Below, one piece after another: positions 12,447-22,262 of a stretch of DNA of 64,000 nucleotides. The notes beneath the pieces were generated by a model. The model was given only the letters and a program-made list of their open reading frames with translations, was not told the origin of the DNA and ran no database searches. Both the position numbers and the translations under genes were made by a program. Positions within the stretch are counted from its first letter, which is position 1. Each line of letters opens with the position of its first letter. The stretch comes from Glebionis coronaria (lineage: Eukaryota; Streptophyta; Magnoliopsida; Asterales; Asteraceae). The stretch spans positions 394,634,974-394,698,973 of the forward strand of contig CM046878.1 of the NCBI GenBank assembly GCA_025667525.1, in the 5' to 3' direction.

Positions 12447-13410
12447 TGTGTTTTCTTTATGTGCAGGGCATTCAGAAGAAGATCAATGATTATGGATGAT
12501 GGTTGGAATATTTATATTCCTATCTTGACATAAATTTTTAATGTTCATATATATTTTGAGAAACTCATGTATCATAGTTTAAGGGGAGGTTTAAGGAACC
12601 TTTAGGACTCTTGGGTATTCTTATGGTACTCTTATCACAATTCTAGATTGTGTCCACAGGTGAGTATGGGTTAGTTTTACTAAACCATGAGGGACTGTAG
12701 CATGCAAAGTTGACAAACTATGCATGTTGCCAAGACATTTTTGGCCTAGAATTGGTTGTGGTCTGTTGGGAGACTTGGGAATATTTTTGTTATGGGTTTA
12801 CCTGGGAGTTACAAAGGATTTTATGAAATAACTTTGTTGGTAAGTATTTTGGTTAGCAAGGGACACTTGAGGACATTTGTGTCTATCTTGCTTAAGCAAG
12901 TGTGCATAAGTGGACAGTGCTTGCCGCCCAGTAATTATTATCAACTTACAAGATATTTCCCTTAGGATAAATTACTTTGTTAAGGTCTTTTTCTTTTTAA
13001 ATATATTTATTTTTAGACGCTGACAAGTTTTTCTCCAAACGCTGTTACGTCCAATCGTGACGCTGACAAAGCTTTAGGCAAACGCTGACAAGAAAATATA
13101 GCCGTTGGGCGTTGATGGGCTATTTTTGACCGTTGACACCTAGTGGGCCATACCCAGTTGTTATTTTTGACTAATCTTTGGCCGTAATTTCTGGGAGTTG
13201 TTACTTTTAATTAATGCATGAGATAAGTTATATTTGATTCAATATTTTCATCATTACTCTTTGAATATAACTGCCTCATTTTTTACCAATCCAAATCATG
13301 CATCTCTCCTATAAATTTGGCTAACTTTTTATTCTGGGTATTCATATTTTCTTGTCTAACATTTTTCTCCTAGATTTTTCCCATATCACATAACCTAAAC
13401 AGCTTTAAAC
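12447..13410 (+). other. Spacer between gag and the extra ORF
   Basis: No gene. This is the place where PR-IN-RT-RH would be in an autonomous relative. It contains a cluster of motif copies at 13015-13135 (GACGCTGACA, AAACGCTGACA, GGGCGTTGATG) and AT-rich sequence up to the ATG at 13411. A TATA-like CTATAAAT lies near 13310 and could drive a separate mRNA. Confidence 0.6.
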
Positions 13411-16400
13411 ATGGCACCAAAGTTCAACTCAAACAATCTGACATTGGAGTTCAAGAGCCAACATAATATGGTAGCTTACTTGGCCGCTGATAATGATTTG
13501 TTCCCTCAGTATTCACAAATGGTGGCATTTTTAAATGCATCCTCAATAAGGTATGCACTTTCTCATGAACCACTAGTCCCTGTCGCACACATTAGACAGT
13601 TTTGGAATAATGTCAGTTCCACAACAGCTAATGGAGTGACCACATTAACATCTACTGTTCATGGAAGAACATGGGTGGTCACTGAAGCCTTGGTTCGCCA
13701 AGCTTTGCGTCTTGATGACGCTGATGGTGTGACTACCTTTGCCATTGCAACAATAGAACAAGGTCTTAGGGAATTGGGTTATCCTATTCCTGCTGGTAAA
13801 ACTTTAAATAAATATCATAAGCAGGAATTTCCCTCGGATTGGAAATATTTTATACATGTCCTTCTTCAATGCTTAAGTCCAAAATGTACTGCTTTTAATG
13901 AAATAAACAGGTCCATTGCAAGTGCTTTGGTTTGTATGTCACGTGGGCTTAAGTATAATTTTTCAAAAATGATTTTTGAAGGGATGTGTAAAAATAAGGG
14001 AAGTAAAATGACTTTGGCTTACCCAAGATTTTTGCAAATGGTGTTTGATTTACAAGCATATTGTACTAGGGATCATGACACTTTTTATGAGATCCCTAAG
14101 CAAAAGAAAACCATTTTTGACAAAATGAGCTCCACAAACAGATCTATACCTCTCACCCAAGCCATGCTTGAAGTAATTCAGGCTCCTCAACCACAACCAG
14201 ACCCTGCACCTCAACTTGAGCCTATCCTTGAACCATTACCTTCACCTGACCACATGAACGTTGACCAAGCCAATGTCAACGCTGACACTCAATATGTTGG
14301 CGCTGACACAGCCAATCCCAACGCTGATGCCATCCCTGCACAATCCCAAACACCCCTTAACCAACCAACACCCACACAATCTACCTCATCTTCCACCCCA
14401 TTACAATCTAGGTTGAATAAACGCCAAAGGACTACTGGAGTGTTCTCCTCTAGTGGTCCTAGCCTTGTTGCAGAGAGAACCACCTCCACAAGTGTGGCTG
14501 GTGACATGGATGAGGCTGGGGCTATTGGCACAAGCTTAGATGCTGGTCAAGACAGTCCCAACATCATTAAGACCTCATCCATGCCCTATGATTCTATTTT
14601 GGGAGGTCAAATCCCCATTCTAGCTGAGGGCAGATTGGAACCTATGACATTGAATGAATTGACGGCTGTTGTCATTAGCTTGCAAAAGCAAAATGTCAGC
14701 CTTGTACAAATTGTCAATAATCAGGGCCGTGAACTCCAAGTATTGAGGGAGCGGGTAACTATTTTGGAGAATCCTAGTAGCAGGAGTAGAATGGAGGAAT
14801 CTTCCAAAGGGGAGGATGACGAGGATGAGCTGATTCATACAGCCAGTGAGAAGAGTTCACAATTTAGTGAATCTTTAAATGTTGCTGAAGCACTCACCAA
14901 CTTGAAGAAGCACCCAATTATTGATACATCCAAGGTAACTCCATTCAACTTGGAAGGATCTTTCACATCAACAATGGGCGCTGATACAGGTTTGAACGCT
15001 GACACATCCAGCGCTGACAAAGGTAATCGGGGCGCTGATAAAGGTAACTTGAACGCTGACAAAGTTGCAGGTGGTGTTGATGTATTCCAGTCATCAACAA
15101 TCATCAAAGATGTGTCTACACAGGTATCTTCATCTACTTTACCTATCATTGATCCAAAAGACAAAGGTAAAGGAATTATGGTTGAAGAAGATGTTCCAAA
15201 GAAAGATGCAGCACAAATTGCATTTGATGAACAGTTGGCTGCACAACTTTTGGAAAGAGATTTGAAGAGGAGTGGTAGATCACCATTTGTTGCCACTTCT
15301 GAGAGTGAGGAAGAGAGTGGTGATGAAAAAGAAGGAGATAGCTCAGATTCAAGTGTTCAAATCATTGAAGATCCAGAAAGACTTGAATATGGGGATGAGT
15401 TGGCAAGAGAAAGATTGAGTGATTTGAAGAAGCAGGTTGATTGGGACCTTCCAGAAATCACCAGAATGTACCATGCTTGGGAATACAAGGTAATGGACAA
15501 CCCAGGGATGAGCTTATCAGATCAAATTTGGGGGTTGGAAATTCTTCTCAGGGTACAAGATGATATAAAGGTGATTTTGAAGTATAATGCACAAGAGGTC
15601 AAGACTTGGCTTAAAAGAGATAGAAGGCAGTTGTATTACAAGTTGCTTAGATGCCATCAACCTAGATGGACATACAAGAAGTTGCTGGCTTTATCTTTTG
15701 AGGAGTTAGAGTACAGGGCACATCCTATTTGGAGGCATGTGCAAGAAAATAATGTCTTACAGTTTCTTTCAGAAGAAAGGAAACAAGAGCTTGCTGAGGA
15801 AATGCAGATTCAAAAGGAGATGAGGATTGCTCAAAGACCAGTGAAGAAAGGAGATCCTCTCCAATTTCCCAAAGATATGGATGTGTATTATCCAAATGAA
15901 ACTGTCATAAGGAAGCATCTCAAGCTTTCTCCATTGGAAGCTTCAGATTTGGTTAATGTAGTACCTCTAGATGACAGAAATCCAATCATAAGTTTTGATG
16001 AAGATGCGTGTGGATTTTGGAAGATTGGCAGGTTTGGGAAGGAGGTACACACTTTCACTTCAATTATTTCTATCTTTGCAAGCATAGACAGAGAAGACTT
16101 GGTGCATCTATGGAGATTGATAGAGGCTAAGTATACAGCTGAAGCACCTACTTCAGCAAATGGAATAAGACTATGGCACACATTTTTGACTTTGTGTGGT
16201 CCAAGGGAAGCAGATCCTGCCATATGGAAGGATCTTGAAGATGACCTCAGTAGTCTTCATTGGAGGCTTTATTCTACTTGTGGTGTGTTTCATTTGAGCT
16301 CTACAAAGTTTTCAGAGTATCTACTTGTGGATGCTGACTATTTCTTGTCCAAAGATATATTGGAGAAGATGAAGGAGACACCCTTGGAGATTGATTATAC

Positions 16401-16461
16401 TAGTGACGTGGCCAAAGACTTAATTAGATATGTTTATCACCAACATAAGAAGTTTTTGTAA
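13411..16461 (+). CDS. Large extra ORF of the Sirevirus-like element (env position), 1016 aa
   Basis: An intact 1016-aa ORF, in the position of the envelope-like ORF of Sireviruses. Residues 1-230 form a conserved-looking domain (HIRQFWNNV, TWVVTEALVRQALRLDDAD, SDWKYFIHVLLQCLSPK, KMTLAYPRFLQMVFDLQ) that I recognise from many Asteraceae retroelement proteins. A Pro/Gln/Ser-rich part follows (260-340) with NAD/GAD repeats, then a short coiled coil (about 415-450, NNQGRELQVLRERVTILEN), a second NAD/GAD/SAD cluster (about 520-555), an acidic stretch (630-650), and a C-terminal domain (670-1016). I see no signal peptide or membrane segment, so calling it an envelope protein rests on position only. 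Function unknown; expression plausible because the frame is open and the insertion young. Confidence 0.8.
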   Translation: MAPKFNSNNLTLEFKSQHNMVAYLAADNDLFPQYSQMVAFLNASSIRYALSHEPLVPVAHIRQFWNNVSSTTANGVTTLTSTVHGRTWVVTEALVRQALRLDDADGVTTFAIATIEQGLRELGYPIPAGKTLNKYHKQEFPSDWKYFIHVLLQCLSPKCTAFNEINRSIASALVCMSRGLKYNFSKMIFEGMCKNKGSKMTLAYPRFLQMVFDLQAYCTRDHDTFYEIPKQKKTIFDKMSSTNRSIPLTQAMLEVIQAPQPQPDPAPQLEPILEPLPSPDHMNVDQANVNADTQYVGADTANPNADAIPAQSQTPLNQPTPTQSTSSSTPLQSRLNKRQRTTGVFSSSGPSLVAERTTSTSVAGDMDEAGAIGTSLDAGQDSPNIIKTSSMPYDSILGGQIPILAEGRLEPMTLNELTAVVISLQKQNVSLVQIVNNQGRELQVLRERVTILENPSSRSRMEESSKGEDDEDELIHTASEKSSQFSESLNVAEALTNLKKHPIIDTSKVTPFNLEGSFTSTMGADTGLNADTSSADKGNRGADKGNLNADKVAGGVDVFQSSTIIKDVSTQVSSSTLPIIDPKDKGKGIMVEEDVPKKDAAQIAFDEQLAAQLLERDLKRSGRSPFVATSESEEESGDEKEGDSSDSSVQIIEDPERLEYGDELARERLSDLKKQVDWDLPEITRMYHAWEYKVMDNPGMSLSDQIWGLEILLRVQDDIKVILKYNAQEVKTWLKRDRRQLYYKLLRCHQPRWTYKKLLALSFEELEYRAHPIWRHVQENNVLQFLSEERKQELAEEMQIQKEMRIAQRPVKKGDPLQFPKDMDVYYPNETVIRKHLKLSPLEASDLVNVVPLDDRNPIISFDEDACGFWKIGRFGKEVHTFTSIISIFASIDREDLVHLWRLIEAKYTAEAPTSANGIRLWHTFLTLCGPREADPAIWKDLEDDLSSLHWRLYSTCGVFHLSSTKFSEYLLVDADYFLSKDILEKMKETPLEIDYTSDVAKDLIRYVYHQHKKFL

Positions 16462-16518
16462 GATTCCTCCTAAGCCTTAAGTTTTTATTCAGAAACTTGA
16501 TCATTGGAATAGATATCA

Positions 16519-16532
16519 AGTTTAGGGGAGGA
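16519..16532 (+). other. Polypurine tract of the Sirevirus-like element
   Basis: AGTTTAGGGGAGGA-type purine run ends one base before the 3' LTR start at 16534. Confidence 0.8.
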
Positions 16533-16533
16533 T

Positions 16534-17070
16534 TGTTGGGAATAAATTATGAGTCAGTTCACTAGACGCTGATAAGAAGAAGTCAAGCACTGATAAGATG
16601 ACATTGGACGCTGACAGCCAAGCGTTGACATTTGAAGAAGTCAACGCTGACAGCCTTGAAGATTAGCACTGATGGAATATATCTTCATACGAATCTTTTT
16701 GTTTATTTGTTTCTTTATTTGTGTATGGTAAAGATAAGCTCGACATTGTATTTTCCATTATTATCTTTACCTAGAATAGTTGATTCGTAGCTTATTGTAC
16801 AAGACTTCTTAATCTATAAAAGAAGATCTTTTAGGTTAATGTTAATTATCAGTTATCATAAGTTTTCACAAGTTAAACCTCTTTCATTGTAATCAAGTTC
16901 GATCATTCTAATACAAGTGAAAGTTTGTTTAACATCTTTGTGTTTTAGATTAAGTGTTAATTCCGCATAACACTTAGTTACTTTATTCATAAGCAAAGGT
17001 TTCTCTATGTGTATTACTTGATCTAATCTCGTATACACAAAGCTTAATCGATCTAAGTTTGGGATCAACA
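16534..17070 (+). repeat. Sirevirus-like 3' LTR
   Basis: 537 bp, same length as the 5' LTR with two visible substitutions. TATA box at 16815-16822. Followed by TSD ACAGG. Confidence 0.95.
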
Positions 17071-17075
17071 ACAGG
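17071..17075. repeat. TSD ACAGG (right) of the Sirevirus-like element
   Basis: Identical to 8885-8889; the Tekay leader continues directly after it. Confidence 0.92.
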
Positions 17076-17384
17076 GTTTTTGACTAAGTAATGGTTGGTA
17101 CAGGACTGGCCCTATTTAGTCGCATGTGTTTTATCGAAACTTTTAGATTTGGGACCGACCCATAGGCGTCCCCTCGCTATGTCTTTTGTTTTGGGTGAAC
17201 TGACCAGAGGCGTTCACTCTCGAGCATACAAAGTTTTCATAAAACTGCATCATGCATTCATACACAAAATTTTCTTGCATAAAAATTTTCTCGTGAAAAT
17301 TTTAGTGTAAAATTTTTTTCATGTATATATTTTATATTTTATGTTTTGAACTGTTTAATCATATGTTTTATGTAATACTGTCAG
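17076..17384 (+). other. Tekay leader, right part
   Basis: Non-coding leader between the nested element and gag. It ends in a pyrimidine-poor but acceptor-like TACTGTCAG directly before ATG at 17385, which could be a 3' splice site. Confidence 0.55.
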
Positions 17385-18112
17385 ATGGTTCTCACACGCG
17401 AATAAGAGCAGCTCAATGCTGCAATTCAGGCTGCCATGCAAGCCTTGCTTCCTCAACTGAGGAATGACATACGGGCTGAAGTTCAAGCTGCCAACAATCA
17501 GCAGCACAATCAGCCACCTCCTCCTCCTCCTTCAGTGACATTAGCAGTATGGCTGGAGAGATTCAACAAGCTCCGCCCTCGAGCTTTTGAGAAGACAGAT
17601 AGCCCCAGCGATGCTGAAAGCTGGTTGGCTCACATCGAGAAGATTTTTAACGCTATGGGTTGTGACCCCGCATACAAGGCGAGGTTGGCATGCTATCGGT
17701 TCGAAGGCGATGTACTCAACTGGTGGTTAGCTTTGATGCAATCTGAAGGTGGTGATGAGTGGGTTGCTGGTTTGACTTGGGCTCAATTCAAGGACAGGGT
17801 GATGGAGCAGTTCTTTCCCAAGGCTGAGCAGAACAAGCTCAAGAGAGAGTACCATGGGATCCGTCAGAGAGCTGGGGAGAATAGCAACGAGTTTATGCAG
17901 CGCTTTCTTCGCTTGGCTGGTTTCCTTGGTGCGGCAGCAGGTACTCCTGAAGAGCAGGCACATCACTTCAGATGGGCTCTTCGCACATCGGTCGCAAACA
18001 ATCTGGTGTGTGCTACGTTCAATACTGTAGCACAAGTGATCGATGCAGCACGGAAACTGGAGATGCTACAGGAGAGGGGTGAGTTCGGGGAAGCAGAAAG
18101 ACCCGACAAGAG

Positions 18113-18193
18113 GTAAACCATCGTATTCAAGCGGTGACCAATCCGTATACTTTCCATATGTCAATTATTCATCTCTTTAACTGTATCTTCCAG
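18113..18193 (+). other. Candidate intron 1 in Tekay gag (81 nt)
   Basis: Donor AG|GTAAAC and acceptor TCTTCCAG|GCAG; pyrimidine-rich end (TCATCTCTTTAACTGTATCTTCCAG is the region). Phase 2. The unspliced frame stops at 18114-18116. Confidence 0.6.
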
Positions 18194-18343
18194 GCAGAAA
18201 ACTGGGGACCGGTCTCAGCCGGCTACTCAGCAGCAGCCTCATCAGCCCAAGGGTAACGGTCAGACTAACGACCGTTCTGCTACGGATAGGCGTGGCGGTA
18301 ATGACAATTACCGTAACAACGTCGGGCAATCCAGCAACAGCAG

Positions 18344-18417
18344 GTCCTAATACTTACGAAATTCCTTATGTTTTATGTTATAACTCATATTCTGACACTT
18401 TAGCAAACTTCTACCAG
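18344..18417 (+). other. Candidate intron 2 in Tekay gag (74 nt)
   Basis: Donor CAG|GTCCTA, acceptor CTTCTACCAG|GAAC. Phase 2. Unspliced frame stops at 18348-18350. An alternative acceptor TTTAG at 18403 would give a frame unlike gag in composition. Confidence 0.55.
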
Positions 18418-18482
18418 GAACCATGGAAACGGTAGGGACCAGAACCAGAGAGGTTCGCAGCCTAACCGTCCAGCTATCACTG

Positions 18483-18556
18483 GTATTCAATCTTACGATT
18501 TACCGCTTCGTCCTTTGTACCCAACTATTATGTCTCATGTAAAATGTTTTTATCAG
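18483..18556 (+). other. Candidate intron 3 in Tekay gag (74 nt)
   Basis: Donor CACTG|GTATTC, acceptor TTTTTATCAG|GTCC. Phase 1. It has no stop in the incoming frame but its length is not a multiple of three, so only removal leads into the zinc-knuckle frame. Confidence 0.55.
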
Positions 18557-18726
18557 GTCCTCAGCCAGCCAGAGCACCTGTTGGAGGATACACTCATCCT
18601 CTTTGCTCTACTTGCCACCGTAGGCACCCAGGACCATGTCGCCGTAATACTGATGCTTGCTTCAAGTGTGGTCTTCTTGGCCATATTATGAAGGATTGTC
18701 GTAAGGGCGAGATGGAGGGTACATCG

Positions 18727-21700
18727 GGACATGCTGATACCAAGCCGCCTCCTACTGTCGGGCGTGTCTACACGACATCTCGAGACCAGGCCAACAAGTC
18801 TACAGGTACCATCACTGGAATCTTGTATATGTATGGTCGCGCTGCATGTGTTCTTTTCGATACGGGTGCTACTCACTCGGTTATTTCTACTGCTTATGCT
18901 AAGAACATTAGGATGCCTCCCTTGCCACTAGAAAATAGGCTTACTATTTCCACGCCTTTGAGGGACTCTGTATTAATCACCCATGTATACAAGGGTCTTC
19001 CCCTAGAATTTCATGATAAGGTTCGACCTGTCGACGCACTTCCGCTGGACATAAATGACTTCGACATGATTTTGGGCATGGATTGGCTATCCAAGTATCA
19101 TGCTACCATAGACTGCCATTCATATCGAGTTATTTTCGGTGATGTCAATGCACCAAAGTACATTCATAATGGGTTCATACCCGGACGGTCTGTACAAGTC
19201 ATATCCACCCTACAAGTGCGTGCACTACTGTCACATGGCTGCGAGGGTTATCTAGCTACGGTTCACGACATGGATGCTGAATCTCCATCGATTCAGGATC
19301 AACTAATAGTGTCGGATTTCCAAGACGTGTTTCCAGCAGAACTTCCGGGCATACCACCTGCACGAGAAGTGGAATTCAGTATCGAACTAGTTCCAGGAGC
19401 TGAACCAATCTCCAAGGCTCCTTATCGCATGGCTCCTATAGAGCTGAAGGAGCTGAAGGATCAACTGTAATAACTTCTTGAGCGAGGTTTCATTCGACCG
19501 AGCGCATCTCCATGGGGCGCACCGGTCTTGTTTGTTAAGAAGAAGGACGGTAGTATGCGTCTTTGCATAGATTATCGCGAGCTCAACAAGATTACCATTC
19601 AGAATAGGTATCCACTGCCACGCATTGACGATCTGTTTGACCAACTCCAAGGGGTCAAACACTTCTCCAAGATCGATCTTAGGTCTGGCTATCACCAGCT
19701 ACGGGTCAAGGAGCAGGACATTGCTAAGACTGCTTTTCGTACCCGTTATGGCCACTACGAGTTTGTAGTTATGCCATTTGGCCTGACAAATGCTCCAGCA
19801 GTGTTCATGGATCTGATGAACAGAATCTTCCATGAATTTCTGGACAAGTTCGTCATTGTATTCATCGATGACATCCTGATTTTCTCAAAGTCCAAGGAGG
19901 AACACGAAGACCATCTTCGTACAGTACTACAGATTCTTCACCAGAAGAAACTGTATGCTAAATTCTCCAAGTGTGAGTTCTGGTTAGACAAGGTGGCATT
20001 CTTAGGTCACATTGTATCAGCAGAAGGAATCACTATGGATCCAGCGAAGGTTGAGGCCATTACTAAGTGGCCAAGGCCGACATCAGCGACGGAAGTCTGC
20101 AGTTTCTTAGGCCTAGCTGGCTATTACCGTAGGTTCGTGGAGAACTTTTCCCGCCTAGCACTACCATTGACCAAACTGATGCGGAAAGAGGAGAAATTCG
20201 TCTGGACTGAAGATCGAGAGAAGAGCTTTGAAGACCTAAAGCAGAAGTTAGTATCAGCACCGATTCTTACTCTACCATCTGGTACGGGTGGATTTCAAAT
20301 CTACAGCGATGCATCGGGGAAGGGACTTGGCTGTGTTCTCATGCAACATGGGAAAGTGATCACGTACGCTTCACATCAGCTTAAGCCTTATAAAGAGAAT
20401 TACCCCACGCACGATCTGGAACTTGTTGCGGTCGTGTTTGCATTGAAGATATGGAGACACTACTTATATGGAGAATCATGTGACATTTCCACAGACCACA
20501 AGAGCTTGAAGTATATCTTCACTCAGCGTGAATTGAACATGAGGCAGAGGAGATGGTTAGAGTTGTTGAAGGATTATGACATTAATCTACAGTATCATCC
20601 CGGAAAGGCAAATGTGGTAGCAGATGCCCTTAGCAGGAAGTCCGGAATGATCAACGGCATTAAAATCGAAGAGGAAGTCATCAGAGACTTGGAGCGACTA
20701 GACATCGAGATCATGGTACGTGGACAGTATGGTTACTGGGCTAATCTTAGAGTAGAACCCGAGTTACTATCTAAGATCAAGGAAGCTCAGAAGGATGACG
20801 GAGAGATCTGGGCGATAATACAGAATTTGGAGAAGCAGACAGAATTCAGAGTAGATGCAGATGGTATCGTATGGCAGGGCACTAGACTTTGTGTTCCTGA
20901 CGACCAAGAACTCCGGGAAGCTTTGCTAGCTGAAGCTCATAGCTCCCCATTCTCGATACATCCTGGTTCGACTAAGATGTACCATGACATCAAGCAGTAC
21001 TTTTGGTGGAGTGGTATGAAACAGGATGTGGCCACTTACGTCTCCAAATGTCTTACCTGCCAGCAGGTTAAGATCGAGCATCAACGATCTGGCGGTCTCC
21101 TTCAACCGTTAGATATTCCAGAGTGGAAGTGGGACAAAATCACCATGGATTTTGTTACCGGCCTTCCGCCTACCAAAAGGAAGCACGATGCGATTTGGGT
21201 TATCGTTGATCGACTTACCAAATCAGCTCATTTCTTACCGATCCGCAAGGAAGATCCGGTAAGTAAACTCGCAGATACGTACAGACGAGAGATCATGAGA
21301 CTCCACGGTGCACCATCCAGCATCGTCTCAGACAGAGATCCTCGATTCACTTCGCGCTTTTGGAAAAGTCTGTAGAAAGCTTGGGGTACACAACTTAAGC
21401 TTAGCACGGCTTTTCATCCTCAAACGGACGAACAGTCGGAGCGAACCATTCAAACATTGGAGGATATGTTGAGGTCATGTGCGCTGGAATTGACGGGTGA
21501 TTGGGAAGAATACATCTGTTTGGTGGAATTTGCATACAACAACAGCTGGCACGCAAGCATCAAGTATGCTCCATTTGAGATGTTGTATGGCAGAAAGTGT
21601 CGCGCCCCAATCTGTTGGGATCAGGTTGGTGAGCGAACACTCGAAGGACCGGAAATCATTGAGATGACAAATAAGAAGATCGCAGTAGCTAGGCAGAAAA

Positions 21701-22185
21701 TTCAGGAGGCACGGTCACGTCAAAAGAGTTACGTCGATAAGCATCGTAGGGATTTATACTTTAACGTAGGAGATCACGTCTTCCTTAAGGTTTCGCCGGT
21801 ACGTGGTGTTAGACGCTTCGGGATTAAAGGGAAGCTCAGTCCTCGTTTCATCGGACCATTTGATATCATTGAACGAGTTGGTGAAGTATCTTACCGATTG
21901 GCGTTACCTCCGCAGCTTTCGCATGTGCACAATGTGTTTCATGTGTCCTTACTCAGAGGGTACCAATAGCATCCCCTTCACATGGTTCAGTATCCACTGG
22001 AACAGATACGTGAAGATCTCACTTTTATAGAAGAACCCGAACGAGTTCTTGACAGACAAGAACGAGTCATGAGAAAGAAGACGATTCCATTCGTCAAAAT
22101 TCTATGGAGGGATCATACCGAGCGGGAAGCCACTTGGGAAACGGAGGAGTCTATCCGGGCTTCTTACCCTCATTTCATATTTTGA
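18727..22185 (+). pseudogene. Tekay pol: PR, RT, RNase H, integrase, chromodomain, with stops
   Basis: Polyprotein of a chromovirus in one frame. Protease FDTGATHS at 18857-18880; RT with FIDD at 19861-19872 ([10 protein letters not shown]); RNase H from about 20300 ([24 protein letters not shown]); integrase zinc finger [13 protein letters not shown] to CLTCQQ (20938-21065); integrase core ([22 protein letters not shown]); GPF/Y module near 21855 (FIGPFDIIERVGEVSYRL); chromodomain about 22030-22185 (ERVLDRQERVMR, VKILWRDHTEREATWETEE). Stops at 19468-19470 and 19471-19473 (TAA TAA), 21373-21375 (TAG) and 21967-21969 (TAG) interrupt it. A PQTDEQ motif replaces the usual PQTDGQ, a G-to-A type change. 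Domains are otherwise intact; the copy is recently dead. Confidence 0.92.
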
Positions 22186-22249
22186 ATTCGGGTATGTTCT
22201 TCTTTTCCAGTTTACTTTATCTATAATTTGGGGACGAATTATTCTTTTT

Positions 22250-22262
22250 AGGGGGGAAGAGT
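22250..22262 (+). other. Polypurine tract of the Tekay element
   Basis: AGGGGGGAAGAGT directly before the 3' LTR start TGTTAAACCC. Confidence 0.8.

Larger units (their letters stand above)
8890..17070 (+). mobile_element. Non-autonomous Sirevirus-like Ty1/copia element, nested in Tekay
   Basis: An 8181-bp element with 537-bp LTRs (TGTTGGG...ATCAACA), PBS for tRNA-Met(i), gag (9533-12446), a spacer, a large extra ORF (13411-16461), a PPT and a perfect TSD. There is no aspartic protease, integrase, RT or RNase H anywhere between the LTRs. I saw only two substitutions between the LTRs (in the AAGAATTC/AAGAAGTC and CTCTACG/CTCTATG contexts), so insertion is recent. It must borrow pol from a relative. 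A motif with core ARCGCTGA is scattered over the whole element (see findings). Confidence 0.9.
17385..18726 (+). pseudogene. Tekay Gag with three candidate introns and an early stop
   Basis: Capsid and nucleocapsid. Translation from ATG at 17385 meets TAA at 17403-17405; the frame then stays open to 18113 with a retrotransposon gag domain (VWLERFNKLRPRAFEK, WLAHIEKIFNAMGC, FEGDVLNWWLALM, FKDRVMEQFFP). Three GT-AG blocks of 81, 74 and 74 nt follow (18113-18193, 18344-18417, 18483-18556). Taking them out keeps one open frame through an Asn/Gln/Arg/Gly-rich basic linker to the zinc knuckle CFKCGLLGHIMKDC at 18658-18699. Without splicing, stops at 18114 and 18348 cut it off. The early TAA looks like a CAA-to-TAA change. 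ORFs reading through these gaps in other frames are shadows. Confidence 0.75.

Noticed and set aside
14835..15296. 153-aa minus-strand ORF opposite the extra ORF
   Set aside because: It is a shadow of the repeated motif region read backwards; no own start context or domain.
13411..16461. Calling the 1016-aa ORF a true envelope glycoprotein
   Set aside because: No signal peptide, membrane segment or glycoprotein feature is visible; only the position matches.
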